A stretch of DNA of 64,000 bases, taken from Nicotiana tabacum (taxonomy: Eukaryota > Streptophyta > Magnoliopsida > Solanales > Solanaceae). The notes beneath the pieces are model-generated. The model was not told the DNA's origin, did not search any database, and saw only the letters and a program-made list of their open reading frames with translations. Location: assembly GCF_000715075.1 (NCBI RefSeq), contig NC_134103.1, positions 73,347,519-73,411,518 of the forward strand, written 5' to 3'. How positions within the stretch are numbered: the stretch's first letter is position 1; each line of letters opens with the position of its first letter. A program made the position numbers and the translations under genes. This document shows, piece after piece, positions 21,536 to 33,124 of this stretch.

Positions 21536-24500
21536 TGCCTAAGAAGCGATTGTGAGAGATGGCGGTGTGTAGAGGTTTCAGAATCGAATTGGTGTTTCTA
21601 ATGCTGATGAATCGGGAAAGATGATCTTCGAGGAGGCTTGGAGTTGGTAGCAATTTATTAGTTCAGGTGCTACAGAGATGGATTTTGATTTGAGGCAATA
21701 TTTAGGTAGCGAAGGATGAGGAAGGACATGGTGGGAGATGTCTCATGGTGGTTGAATAGCTAGCAGGTCAAGTATGAAAAGCAGAGGTTGAGAAGTTGCT
21801 TAAAGGAGATGGTTTAACCGAAGTGAGAGTGGCAGAGTAGCATATGGATTCTGTGGTAGGATAGCCACATGCCTTGAGAAAAGTTTAGAGCAATTTGGGA
21901 ATCATGGTGGATAATGACCAAGTCCATAAATGCCATTTGGGACGGTGGCTACTGCACTAAGGAAGGGTTAATATGACAGAAAAGAGTTTGCTTGGAATGA
22001 AGAGGGGGTGTAAAAGCTTGATTATCGTTATGGTATACGGCGTAACTTCCAATTTGGAATATATTATCGGACTTTCAGTTGATGCCAATGGGGAATGAAC
22101 AGACTTTTACAGCTGGTGGACGAGCATGGGCTCAGGAGGGGTTTATGGATTTTGTGGTAGTTGTACCCCCTACAACGTCACTGGGAGATGTTGGTAGGGA
22201 ATTCCACAGGTTTATCTCCTGTGAGCAGGTTGGCGATTACGTGATTTTGATGAAGTTTCTACAAAGAGTTTCACTTACTATCTAGTGGGAAGTTGAACAT
22301 GCAATTGTGGCTGATAATTCAGGATGTTTTATGAAACGTTTAACAGGAGGTTTCGAGAATTTGGCGGGTTAACAATGCTAGATCATGGTGATTGAGAAAG
22401 AGGAATCTTTGTGGGTTCTAGATTTATGTGATTGTAGCTTAAAGCTAAGTGGGGGAGCCCACCGTCTACGATTGGATCGCGTGGTTGTCTGCTTGTACAA
22501 CTTCTGGTTATCGGTGCATTGGTAGATTATTTATGACTAAGAAAAGAAAACATCAGGGGTAATTCGAGCAAAGGATTTGATGAATGTGTGCTATATTTAG
22601 CCTTATCGATTCATGCGCAGATTTCGGGGAGACTTAGAGTTTGTGCTTCTGGTAGATGTGATGTACAAGGAAAAATAATTCATCTGGTTGCTTCTTTGGG
22701 AGTGTTCATGTGCTGACAGCGCACTAGAGTTTATTTATATTCGGGACCAAGTTAGAGTGAGTGACTCTCAACAGTGGTTCATGGGTATTGAGACGATGTG
22801 GTCTCGTGAAGTGGGTCACTCTAGAGGAGTGTTGTTGAGTTTTGTTATGATTCTTGAATGGAGATACTATTATTTCTAAGGCAAGTCAAGAGTGAATTGG
22901 AAGAAGTTGGTTCGGTTAGTAATAGTTAAATCAGCATGATTATGGCAATGATCAGTTCCTTCGGCGTGTGAAGTTATACATATGGTTGTGTTTGTACGTG
23001 CGGGCTCGATAGCCACCATATCTTGATTTATTTGGGAGGTATTTGATTCAAATGGACTTGTGGTGTAAATGGATTCCCGAAGAGTCATGGCGGTTTAGAT
23101 TATGACTTGAGGTTTGTATTTTCTACAGTTTGGGAATTCATTTGCTTGTTGCATTGGTTTTTCTGAAATGAGCTAAGTGAGAGGTTTCTAGCCAATGAAG
23201 TGTTTATTCTACTAGTAGTTCAGGGGTTATGATGAATTCTTGTATTCTCGCATAGCGGCATGATAGGTGCAGTGAGCGGAATGGGAATTTGAAAGGTGAG
23301 GATCAAGGTTGCGGTTCGGTATTGACAAGAATGTCACGAGATCGGATGAGCAGGGGAGAATTCAGATGTTCAGAGTAAGCTAGCATTTTCTTTAGTGTCA
23401 CCTGAGAACGACGTTCTTTGTAAGAGGCTTTGTGTATTGATTTGCGGATTCTTGTTTTGCTTTACAGAATTAGTACAGTTGGTGGTATGGAGGTGCAGAC
23501 TTTGCTACCTGGTGCGGAAGGCCGTGGGAGCGTATCCCACGGGAAAATTGTATAAGTGTGACATGTTTGTCACTTGATTATTAAGGATTGAAACCAAGTA
23601 TGGAGATTCTGGTACTATCGCTAACGTGAGAGTTATGCTTGAAAGGCGCTCTACTCATTTGGTTGTGGACTATGAGGGTTTGGTCCGAAGTGGACGACTA
23701 CTTGTGTGTGTCATGAATAGGACCATTGTGGATCCTTGGAAAATTGTTGGTCCAATATGGTATGATCAAAATCGGATTGAGGTTCGTTGGTGGGTCTAAT
23801 GTGAATGTGTGCTCTACGTTAGATCAGACGTGTTCATTCGGTATAGCATTTCTTACACAGGAGTCTTCGGGCATTTAATGTTATTCCTGTCGTCATCCAT
23901 TTCATGTAATACTCTATTGTGCCATCTGGGTTGTGAGACGACTTGATTATTCAGACATATGTTGTGGTCCCGTGTAGCTTGTGGTGTTATATTAGCAGGA
24001 TGTCTCTCAAGATGTAGGACGTTTATTTCTCCTTAGTTGTGCTTGGGTTTTGTAGTGTATGGTGCTACCCGTCTTTCTAGGGTTGTATTATGCACTTAGC
24101 ATGCTTGAGGTCGATAGTCGGGCATTTCGTAAGTATAAGCATTATGGCTTGAAGGGTGTTTCACTATTGATTGTTATGTATGGATCGGGTGGCATGCTGC
24201 CACGGGTATGTGTTTGGATCGGGTTGCGTGCCGCAACGATGTCACTTTCGGATCGGGTTGCACGTGATAACAGTGTCATATTTAGATCGGGTTGCACGCC
24301 GCAATAGTGTAAGAGGTTGGATCGGGATGCACATCACAACAGTGAGGTTTAAGTACGGTTCCTCAAATTTATTTGTGTGCCTTATTTTCTAATGTTTGAG
24401 ATAGAGCCATAACATCGGTTTGGCCGTTTTATTCATTACGCGGGCTGGATTCTTTGCCAGAGTTCGTTCTTCCCTAGGGGTCATATTCGAATTGTAGCTT

Positions 24501-25157
24501 GTTGGCGCTTTGATGGTGCTGTATGAGATTTTAGTTGGTATTTGAGGTGACTTATTTCCCGATCAGCTTGTACTGGGTGAGACGAGGCTATTGGACCTGA
24601 GATTAGTGTGACCGGATTTATGTAGGGTATATTAAAGAGAAAATATCATTATTCAGTTCAGAATGAGGTAATGGTTCTTGTCATGTGAAGGGGCTCCATG
24701 ATTTATTGATTTGGTTAGGTGATTATGAGTTTCTACATATCTCTTTTGTCGTGGCAGTATTGCGAGAGTTGGAATAGGGCATGTATGCGTTATGAGGTGT
24801 ATTGCGGGCATTAGATTCGTGAAATTGTGGCTATTGTGTTCGGAGGATATTATTATGGGGAAAAGACTTACGTAGTGCATGGTGTGATTTAAGAATATGT
24901 GCATGATCATGTTTTGGTACAGCGTGTAGTGATTGATGCGATGCTCGTATGTTAAATTCGGGTCTCGCGGAGAATTCGGGATGCTGGAATTTGGTTATAA
25001 GGCTTGTTAGCTAAGGTTATAGGGAGGATCTTCAGTGTGGCTTGAGCTAATGTGCTCATATGGGTTGTGGTGGAATGAGTAGGTGCACGAGGTGTTGAAT
25101 AGTGATTTTGGACAACTCCAGACGGTTCTTGGCACGTTCGAGGACGAACGTATGTTT
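21536..25157 (+). other. LARD internal region, right part
   Basis: 3.6 kb with no gag, protease, RT, RNase H, integrase or chromodomain motif that I can find on either strand. It looks like non-coding retrotransposon filler. The last 50 bp (TTCGAGGACGAACGTATGTT) match the sequence that usually precedes the polypurine tract in Solanaceae Tekay-like elements. Confidence 0.6.
24178..24345 (+). repeat. Minisatellite of GGATCGGGTTGC units
   Basis: Five imperfect units of about 34-36 bp, each with GATCGGGTTGCRYGCCGCAAC or a close variant, and each able to form a small hairpin (GTTGCGTGCCGCAAC). The core also occurs, on the other strand, in the LTR at 56875-57165. Confidence 0.8.
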
Positions 25158-25170
25158 AAGTGGGGGAGAA
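25158..25170 (+). other. Polypurine tract of the LARD
   Basis: AAGTGGGGGAGAA directly before the 3' LTR (TGTAACGACC), the plus-strand primer site. Confidence 0.9.
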
Positions 25171-28087
25171 TGTAACGACCCAACCCGTTGTTTCGAGCTC
25201 TAGTGCATCGTTCAACGGTTTGAGGCCTTGAGTAGCTTCACTTCAGGTATTATGACTAGTACGTGTGGTCAGAATTGAATTTCGGGAAGTTCAGAGTTGA
25301 TTTGGAAAAAAAATTCTAAATTCGGAAGCTTTAAGTTGGAAGAGTTGATTTTTGAGGAAACGACCTCGGAATCTGGATTTGAAGGTTCCAATAGGTTCGT
25401 ATGATGATTTCGGACTTGGGCGTATGTTCGGGTTGAGTATTGGATGGTCCGAGGCATTTCGACGCCTAATATGGAACGTTGTTATTTTGGAAGTTCTAGA
25501 ATTTCATAAGTTTTTTTTGAAGAGGATTATGATGTTATCGATGTCCATTTGGAGTCCCGAGCCTTGGAATAGGTTCGTATCTTGACTTGTGACTTGTGCA
25601 TAAAGTTTGGCATCATTCCGGAATGTTTAAGTGTAATTCGGATGCGTTCGGCGAAGTTTGAACGTTAAAAGTTGAAAGGAAGGTTTCGATCATCGATTCA
25701 TAGTTTTTATGTTGTTTGGTGTGATTTGAGGCCTCTAGAAGGTTTGTGTTACGTTTTGGGACTGGTTGGTATGACTGGACGGGGTCCGGAGGGGCCTCAA
25801 GTGAGTTTCGGGGTGGTTTCAGATCATTTCTTCATGTTTTGCTGCTACTATTATTGGTTCTCGTATCGTTCATCGTGAACGCGTAGGTGTCACCGCGTTC
25901 ACGAAGAGGGATTTTTGGCTGTTGGATTTTTGTTCTTCGCGTTCGCAATTGAGGGCAGGCGTTCGTGAAGGTTCGAGGAGCAAAGCAACGCATTTGCGAA
26001 GGGGAAACTAGGCCTGGGAGATTTTAACCTTCGTGTTCGCGGAAGGTGCACTGCGTTTGCGAAGGTTTACCTGGTAAAGCATCGCGTTCGCGAAATTTGG
26101 CATACGTACGCAAAGGTCTGTTTTAGTACTGGAGCTGGTAGTGCTTCACAAACGCAATGGACTTGCTGTGTTCGCGAAGAAGGTCGGACTGGGCAGTGTT
26201 CTTTTACAAATCGGGGGTTTAGCTCATTTTCACTTCATTTCTTCCATGGGAGCTGACTTTGGAGCAATTGTGGAGTGCCATTTTCATAATCTATTATGGG
26301 GTAAGTGATTTCTTCTCATTGTGAGTTAAATACATGAATTATACATGGATTGGAACTTGAAAATTGGTGGAAATTGTGAGATTTTGAAAAAAACTTAGAA
26401 TTTGGTATTTTTGGAATTTTACCACGAAATTGGACATGGAATTTAGGATAAATTATATATTTGAGTTCGTGATGTTATGGATAAAGTTTATCTTCAAGAG
26501 CTTTTGAAAATTGGGCACGTGGGCCCGAGGGTTGACTTTCTTGACTTTTCGAGCGGAGTTGAGAATTATTACAAATTGTTAAATTATGCGCATTGGAGTA
26601 TATTTTGATTGAATTGCACCTTGTTTGACTAGTTTCCGATCGATGAGCATTGGTTTTAGGTGTTAGAGAGGCGTTGGAGCCGGTTATGGAACTTCGGAGC
26701 GAGGTAAGTCTCCTGTCTAACCTTTTGAGGGGGTAACTACCCCTAGGTGATGTAATTGTTATGTGCTATTAGTTGTGGGTGCTACGTACGCACGAGGTGA
26801 CGAGAGTCCATACGTAGCTAAAGCATATTTATGTCTGGGTAGACTTACGACTTTACCATGTAATATTTGAAATTTGAATTCTTTCTGCTGGCTTAATTAA
26901 TTGAAATTATAATTGAACTTGATTTAGAAATATATACATATATATTAGGCCGAACTTTATTATCTTGAGTTGTTGGCAAGGCATTTGAGAAATGGTAAAG
27001 GTTATACTTACCTTGTGTTCATATACTGTACCGTAAGATCGTGTCTCGTAATTCGATAATTCCTTTCCTTTCTTGTGGAGTGGGCCGAACGCCGACAGGA
27101 TTATGTACCACACTCTCATGGGAGCGGGCCGTTCGCCTTGGCAGTATAATAGATGCATCTATGGTTCGTGTCGCTCGACCCTCAACAATGTACACGTTAT
27201 GATGGGATCAGGCCGATAGTCCCGACAGTATCCTATTCTTTCTGAAATCTGCCCGTACGACTTCGGCGTAATCGTGCGTTATATCGCTAGCAGTCCGGAT
27301 ATTCACGAGATATTTCCTACCACTGATGCCTTGCATTTTATATGGTATTTCTTATTTATTTGATATTGACACTAGGTATTTTCTGAGATGTTGAGATAGA
27401 ATATGAGATGAGAAATTGATATCGTTTAAAGATATTTTTTGAGATTGTGTTAGTTACAAATTACCTCACTACTACTGTTGTGCTTCTTATCTATTTATAA
27501 TTTACCATATTTATTTATTAGACCACTAGTAAGTGTCGATGTCGACCCCTCGTCACTACTTCTCCGGGGTTAGGCTAGATACTTACTGGGTGTACGTTGA
27601 TTTACGTACTCATGCTGCACTTCTGCACTAAATGTGCAGGATTCGACAAGTTTATTTGGTGGTCATCTTGGCGTGTAGGCGCAGTAGATGAGGAGACTTT
27701 ATGGTGAGCTGCATTCCAGGCTATGCATCGCAGCCCACAGAGTCCTTATCGTACCATTTACTTTATTTTGTCTTATTTACATTCCATACAGATGTTGTAT
27801 TATTATTGTTGTACTCCCTAGTAAATGCTCATGCACTTGTGACACCGAGTTTTGGGATATACTAGTTGATGCTTACGGTTTTGTATATTACCACTGCCTT
27901 TCATTTCTCTTATAAACTACAATTTTTGTACGTTCCCGTGGATTTAAAAGTGTAAATTTCCTTCCTTATTAAAATTTATGATTTCGAAAGTAATAAAATG
28001 AGTAATTAAATTGATCAATCATCGTTGGCTTGCCTTACGGAGGCGTTATGCGTCATTACGACCTATAGTAGATTTTGGGTCGTGAAT
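25171..28087 (+). repeat. 3' LTR of the LARD-like element
   Basis: Co-linear with the 5' LTR: GCG/CGC island at 25871-26190, GAGGTAAGT at 26701-26709, minisatellite-like part near 27080-27230. Its last bases read GTCGTGAAT where the 5' LTR has GTCGTGACA, so the terminal CA has mutated. Many substitutions and small gaps separate the two LTRs, so the insertion is not young. Confidence 0.9.
25871..26190 (+). repeat. GCG/CGC palindrome island in 3' LTR
   Basis: Same array as 15137-15470, with more decayed cores (for example CGCGTTCACGAAG, TCGCGTTCGCGAAA). Loss of CG to TG or CA is frequent, as expected for methylated repeats. Confidence 0.85.
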
Positions 28088-29765
28088 AATCGGCTAAAAA
28101 ATAGGACAGTCCAGCTTTACGGCGCTGTATTCACATGTATTCGCGCCATGTATTCATGAATACAGTAACGACAATCAACATAGAACTAAATCTCTCCAGC
28201 TATTTAATAACGAAAAGCGGATCAATTAACGCGATACACTCCTAATATAACTCAACAAACACCATTATAACACGCAACATTATCAATCCAATTAATGAGA
28301 AGATTTATCAGAAGACAAACACCAAGAAACAGAGCCTTCTTCAGAGTTTCAGTCCTTCTTGTTTTTTTCTGGTATCGTTCGAGATTGTTTTCCACTGATA
28401 TTGTTCGAGGTTCTGCTCGGAAGTATTGCAAGTATCTTCGGAAATAGTTCGAAATTTGATTTTCTAGATGGCAAGTTTAATAGTGCTAATTCGTCATTCT
28501 GGCAAGTGAAACATTGAAAATTGTTATGTCGATTATTCGATTGATGGGATACTAATAAAGGAGTATGCATCGTATAATGATTTGGTTGTTTCAATTTCGT
28601 AGCAACTTGGCATAGATTTGAGCTCCAAGTTAATTAAAATTGAATACAAAGTGGAAGAAAATTGCACGCCTATGGAAATACACAACGACATGAGTTACAT
28701 GGTGTATGTAGAGTAGAAAAAGGAGAACAGAGAATTCGGGATATATCCATTGTGTATAACTACAATGGATAAAGAAATTGTAGATGGAGGAAGTTTAATT
28801 CAAAGTGACCTAATGCAACTTGACTAAACCGAAGGGGTGAATACATTTGATATAATTGATACACTTGCACTTGTGTCTCTAAACTCAGGTGAACTAATTG
28901 AGGGTTTCGAACCGGAAAAGGGATTTGATTATTTCAAAAACTAATCAAAAAGAGGTGATGGCTGGACAAGTATATAAGGATATGGCCACATTGAAGGCGG
29001 TGATGGAGCAATATGTAATTGCTGAAAGGTTTCAATTCCGGGTTGATAAGTCAAACGCTATCAGGTTTGAGTGTTATTACTTAAAACCTCTTCACTAATA
29101 TGTTGTATTCAACTATATGTATACGTATTCGTAATAGTTTTATAGTGTATTCATGGCAGCATATTTTCAATACAACAAGTAGAATGTTGTATTCATAGTA
29201 TATGCTTTCCTTCATGCTATGTTTCTGTATCAGTGTTTTTTATTGAATGTTCCGAAATAGTTATAGGAGAATTGAACTATTTATATTAATGTATTCATAA
29301 TACATTGTTTTATGCAATGTATTCAACATTTTCGTGTAGTATATTCATGTAACATACATTGTATTTCATTGTATGTTTCTATATTCAAAATATTGTTGAC
29401 AAATGAAAATGTTGTGTGTCTGTAGCCGAATCCGCTGTAGGAGTACTTCTCCAGCTGTTTTTAAAATATTCACAATGTCACGATTATACAACGATATTTA
29501 GCATTAACCTGTCGTGATCTGTATATAATTTATCCATACATAACCAATCGTATTTATAACACAAATGTATTTGCAGCTATACATTGTTATGTATTTCTGA
29601 GGATTATGAATGAAAATTTAAGGCTTCTAGTATTAACAAATCACAAATGTTCAAAGTGAGGGAGTTCAATGATAAGCATACATGTCCGTTGAAGGATAAG
29701 GTGTATGAGCAACGTCAAGCACCAGTAGGTTGATTGGGGGAATGATTAAGTCCAAGTTTACTAAC
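28088..29765 (+). mobile_element. MULE2, middle piece
   Basis: Resumes directly after the LARD with GTATTCGCGCCATG and CATGAATACAGTAACG, then a leader and the start of a mudrA-type gene. It is cut at 29765 by Athila-like element A. The rest of MULE2 is not in the window. Confidence 0.65.
28468..29765 (+). pseudogene. mudrA-like: mudrA-type transposase, N-terminal fragment
   Basis: Starts MASLIVLIRHSGK at 28468 and continues with SSKLIKIEYKVEENCTPMEI, the N-terminal PB1-like part of Mutator transposases, then GQVYKDMATLKAVMEQYVIA and RFQFRVDKSNAIR (near 28955-29065), the Mu DNA-binding region. After an AT-rich, TGTATTC-rich intron (about 29090-29640) a second exon reads FKVREFNDKHTCPLKDKVYE and IGGMIKSKFTN. 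The homologous blocks in MULE1 are KYYSVMNKFQFRVKRSSARR and FKVRKFN. Several stops lie in the first exon. The catalytic part is absent because element A begins at 29766. Confidence 0.8.
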
Positions 29766-31326
29766 TGATCTCGTCCAAGTTCACACCTCAATTCGAGGTT
29801 ATGAAAATGGTCGATACAGTAATAGTACCCAACATGAGTCGGGGTCGAATTCCGCAGGGAGCTATATGTATGGAAGTTAGTAGTATATATCTTAGCGTGT
29901 GAGTTTTTATATCTAAATTTGCACTTCCACAATATTTGGTTTGTTTAAAAATCTAAACTAAACTACAATTGCAATTTAAGAAATAAAACTAGAAGATTGT
30001 TTTTGTTGTTTTTCAAATGTTATAAAAGGCCTAGGGCTATGACCTTCGCATAGATGTTTGCCTAATGGGTTATAAACTTTAAAGTTTGTTTTATTTGTCG
30101 GGGTGTATTATAGCTATCAACACTCGATTACCCACTCAATACCTCTCGGTCAGCGAGTAATTTTGTCCAATTTGGTTTTCTCAAGTCCAAATGGGTATTG
30201 AACAAAACAGTTGATAAAAAGCTCAAGTCGGGTTTTACTATCTCTAGGTTTAATCCTTTAATTGGGCTTATCAATCTCTCGATTGACCCAATTTCTTGTT
30301 AGCCAAAATTTCCTAGACTAAGTATCTCTTTCTCAAGTAGAGACCAAGTCAAATAGGCATGAACTAATGTTTGCAACCATTAATTCTACAAATAAAAGCA
30401 AGAACAAGGCTAAATAATAAATACCCAACCATAAACAAACAATAAATCAAAACACCCATTAATTTTACAAAATAGGGTTGGGTCACAACCCTAGTGAAAA
30501 TCTAGCTACTCATGCTTAAATTGAAAGAAAAAGAGGAAGAAATGATAATTAAACCCATATTGCTAATTAAAATGATGAAATCAATGTTCAATTAGCTCAA
30601 AATAGCAAAAACTACTAAAAAGAGTAAAAGAAATCGCTTACTGTAGCAGTTGATGTCAAAAGTTAACCTAAAAAAGTGAAACTCTTCTATTTATATAGGG
30701 CTTGAAATTTCAGACAAAAATGCCCTTTCGGAGGTTCCGCGGCAGCACAATTCCATGTGCGGTCCGCACTTTTCTTCAGCTTGACAGTATTGGAAATCTG
30801 CGACTGCATAATTCTGAACTGCAGCCGCATAATTCTGAACTGCAGCCGCACTGCACTCTTTCTACGATCCGAACAATTGTAAGTGCGGCTGCACCTTGCT
30901 CTTCTATGGTCAGCATAATTGTAACTGCGGATGCATAGCTTTTCTTCTGCGTCCGCACAATAATTTTGCGTTTCGCACTTTTGATAGACTTAAAATGCAG
31001 GTTCTCTGAACTTTTGCTCTGACCCAGCTTCTGCGGCCGCACAATTCATGTGCGGACCGCAATTTGCACCAATCTCTGATGGATTCTTCTTCATAACCTG
31101 AGGCCGCAGATGATATTCTGTGATCTGCACTTCTGAGCTTTTATGCCTATTTTTATCCTTGAGTTCAGAGTACTCCTTCTTGAGTTGGATTTCATCTTGG
31201 GAGCTCATTTTCCAATATTCCTGCAACTAAGCACCTTTCATTAGTTTTCGGGAACACAATTAAGCGCTTTTGGACTAAAACGAAAGCTAACGGGCGCTAA
31301 TAAGTAGTCAAACTCCCCACTTATCA
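29766..31326 (-). repeat. 3' LTR of element A
   Basis: On the minus strand starts TGATAAGTGGGG and ends GACGAGATCA. It is co-linear with the 5' LTR of element B (41996-43565). It contains the GCG/CGC island (31110-30737), a TATA box (30698-30689) and a segment conserved with B that includes GAGAGGTATTGAGTGGGTAA-like sequence near 30140. Confidence 0.9.
30689..31110 (-). promoter_or_regulatory. LTR promoter of A: palindrome island plus TATA box
   Basis: Degenerate repeats around GTGCGGCCGCACAA, GCGGACCGCA and ATTCTGAACTGCAGCCGCA, ending 40 bp upstream of TATATAAATA (30698-30689). A TATA box in that place should start the genomic RNA. The function of the island is inferred from position only. 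Confidence 0.7.
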
Positions 31327-31340
31327 ACTCCCCCAAACTT
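31327..31340 (-). other. Polypurine tract of element A
   Basis: AAGTTTGGGGGAGT on the minus strand, abutting the start of the 3' LTR. Upstream TTGAGGACAAGCAAAAGCTT is the sequence that commonly precedes it in Athila-like elements. Confidence 0.9.
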
Positions 31341-33054
31341 AAGCTTTTGCTTGTCCTCAAGCAAATAAAGTAATTCCTACCTCCACAAGTTAAGAGCTAT
31401 TCCAGCTAATCAAAGGTGAGTCATTCACACATCAATTGGGACCAACAATTACCCACACCACTTATGAATTATCAATAAGGCAACAAGTTAAACTTTTAAG
31501 CACAAATAGTTTTAATATGACACTTAAGCTTCAAGAGTTGACTTTATTCATCAAGGAAGCTCGCTCTTTCAAGTAGGTCATTGTGGATCCCAAACTCCTC
31601 CTCCTCTACTCTCCGTTTGCCTATCTTACTTTAGAATATAACACTCAATCCAAAGATTTGCTAAAGGTTCACTCATCTCTCTCAAAAGAATGTCGCAAGT
31701 ACGACTTTAAGTACCATAGGCTTCCCCTCATGTAAATCACCACTAATGTAAGCTCACTCGGTTTGAAATCATGTAGGGCTTTTTCGGAATGCAATGAAGG
31801 CTTTTGGACTAAGGTTGGATATGCTATGATAGAACAGGTTCATCTTTCCTTATGCACTCCATTTTGCTTTTCTCGGCTCATGCTTTGCCAACTCTTGAGG
31901 CATTTTCTTTTCCTTAGGGGAACTAGAGAGACTTAACATCACTCTTTCTTGGTCATGATATTCATTTTCTCCTTCTTTGAATTCTCCATGCTTTGCATCA
32001 TTACTTTTCTTTGAACCCCTTCAACTCTTCAACTTCTTCACTTTCTTTTTGCATTTTTCTTTTTGTTCTTTATATTTCTTGCCTTTCCTTCTCTTTATTT
32101 CTTTTCTCTATTTGTGCCTCGTCTCTCCCCCCCAAACTTATGTTTTTAGCCAATTGTTTCACAAGAGTGTTAAGGAAAGCTCGGGTGCCAAGAGAGGGTC
32201 ACGACAAAATGGGTCAAGGCTTTTAACATGGTTATTAAATGAGAAAGGTTTTAGGCTCAAATGGGTTGACTAGGGATAACAACGTTGGTGGGCAATGGAA
32301 AACTTCAAGCGGGCTAATGAGAGCCTACAATCACTTCTCAAGCCAAGAAAAACTTAACATTTCGCCTAGAAACACATTAGGGGCAAGTTCTAGACCATTA
32401 GCACGGGTACTTGGACTTGCAACAACAACATCTCACCTCTCATGCAGCTGGGTTGTTAAAGAGGAAAGAGTCGAGGGCCCACACCGATCATATTTAAGAT
32501 TGAAAATCACTATGGTTCGATTGAACCACTCGATGATTGTCTAAGTCAACACGAGAGTGACAAGGTCACTAACTAGAGCTATTTATTTCCAAAAACCTTT
32601 TTTTAAACCATAAGCACGTAGTTAAGTATGTTGGTACTAAGTGACGCATGCTTGAATCTTCAAGTATGCCTCAATTAGGTCTTTTTTATTAATTACTACT
32701 ACTATTATTACCTAAACACCAAAAACGGACTCAATCCCTTAAGAAGGTTGTCACGCCATCCATCGTTGGGAAGAGTCACCCGGTTCACACAAACACCACC
32801 TTTGGAAAGAACCGTGGCATTAAGAAAACCAAAGGTTTATTATCCACTAAAACATAAAAAGGGAATATATACGTAATGAGAAAAAAGAAGAAAATAGTAA
32901 CAAGTTAATTACAGGCCAAACGTCTCATAGTTATCAAAATACATGCTCATCAAGTTGTGTCAAAGAAACTCCACCCCTCCCGAATAAAACTAAGCATTGT
33001 TCCCAATGCTTAACAACATGAGAGTAAAAGAAGGGAGAGAGTGAAGAAAACTCC
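31341..33054 (-). other. 3' non-coding region of element A
   Basis: About 1.7 kb between extra ORF and LTR, co-linear with 51776 onward in element B (for example the stretches around ACCACCTTTGGAAAGAACCG and CTCACTCGGTTTGAAATC). A second polypurine-like stretch, AGCATTGGGAACAATG then GGGAGGGGTGG, lies just after the extra ORF (33018-32975). No coding motif is seen. A CT-rich part at 31980-32140 gives long frames without meaning. Confidence 0.7.
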
Positions 33055-33124
33055 CTATGGCTCTGTGGCCATCTCTTTGTCCCCAGCAGTGGCACTGATC
33101 TCAGTCTCCAATTAGATCTTATCA

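Larger units (their letters stand above)
14459..28087 (+). mobile_element. Large non-coding LTR retrotransposon (LARD-like, Tekay-type LTRs)
   Basis: Two long LTRs (14459-17624 and 25171-28087), an initiator-Met tRNA primer site just after the left LTR and a polypurine tract just before the right one. The flanking five bases are AATTG (14454-14458) and AATCG (28088-28092), a target duplication with one change. The internal region of 7.5 kb holds a 3.2-kb solo LTR; the remaining 4.3 kb shows no gag, protease, RT or integrase motif in any frame. This fits a large retrotransposon derivative mobilised in trans by a Tekay/Del-type chromovirus. It sits inside MULE2. Confidence 0.85.

Noticed and set aside
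31977..32273. Hydrophobic open frame of 98 codons that might suggest a membrane protein
   Set aside because: It comes from a CT-rich stretch (TTCTTTTT runs) of the 3' non-coding region of A; the matching part of B (52750-53000) is GA-rich on the sense strand and has no conserved frame.
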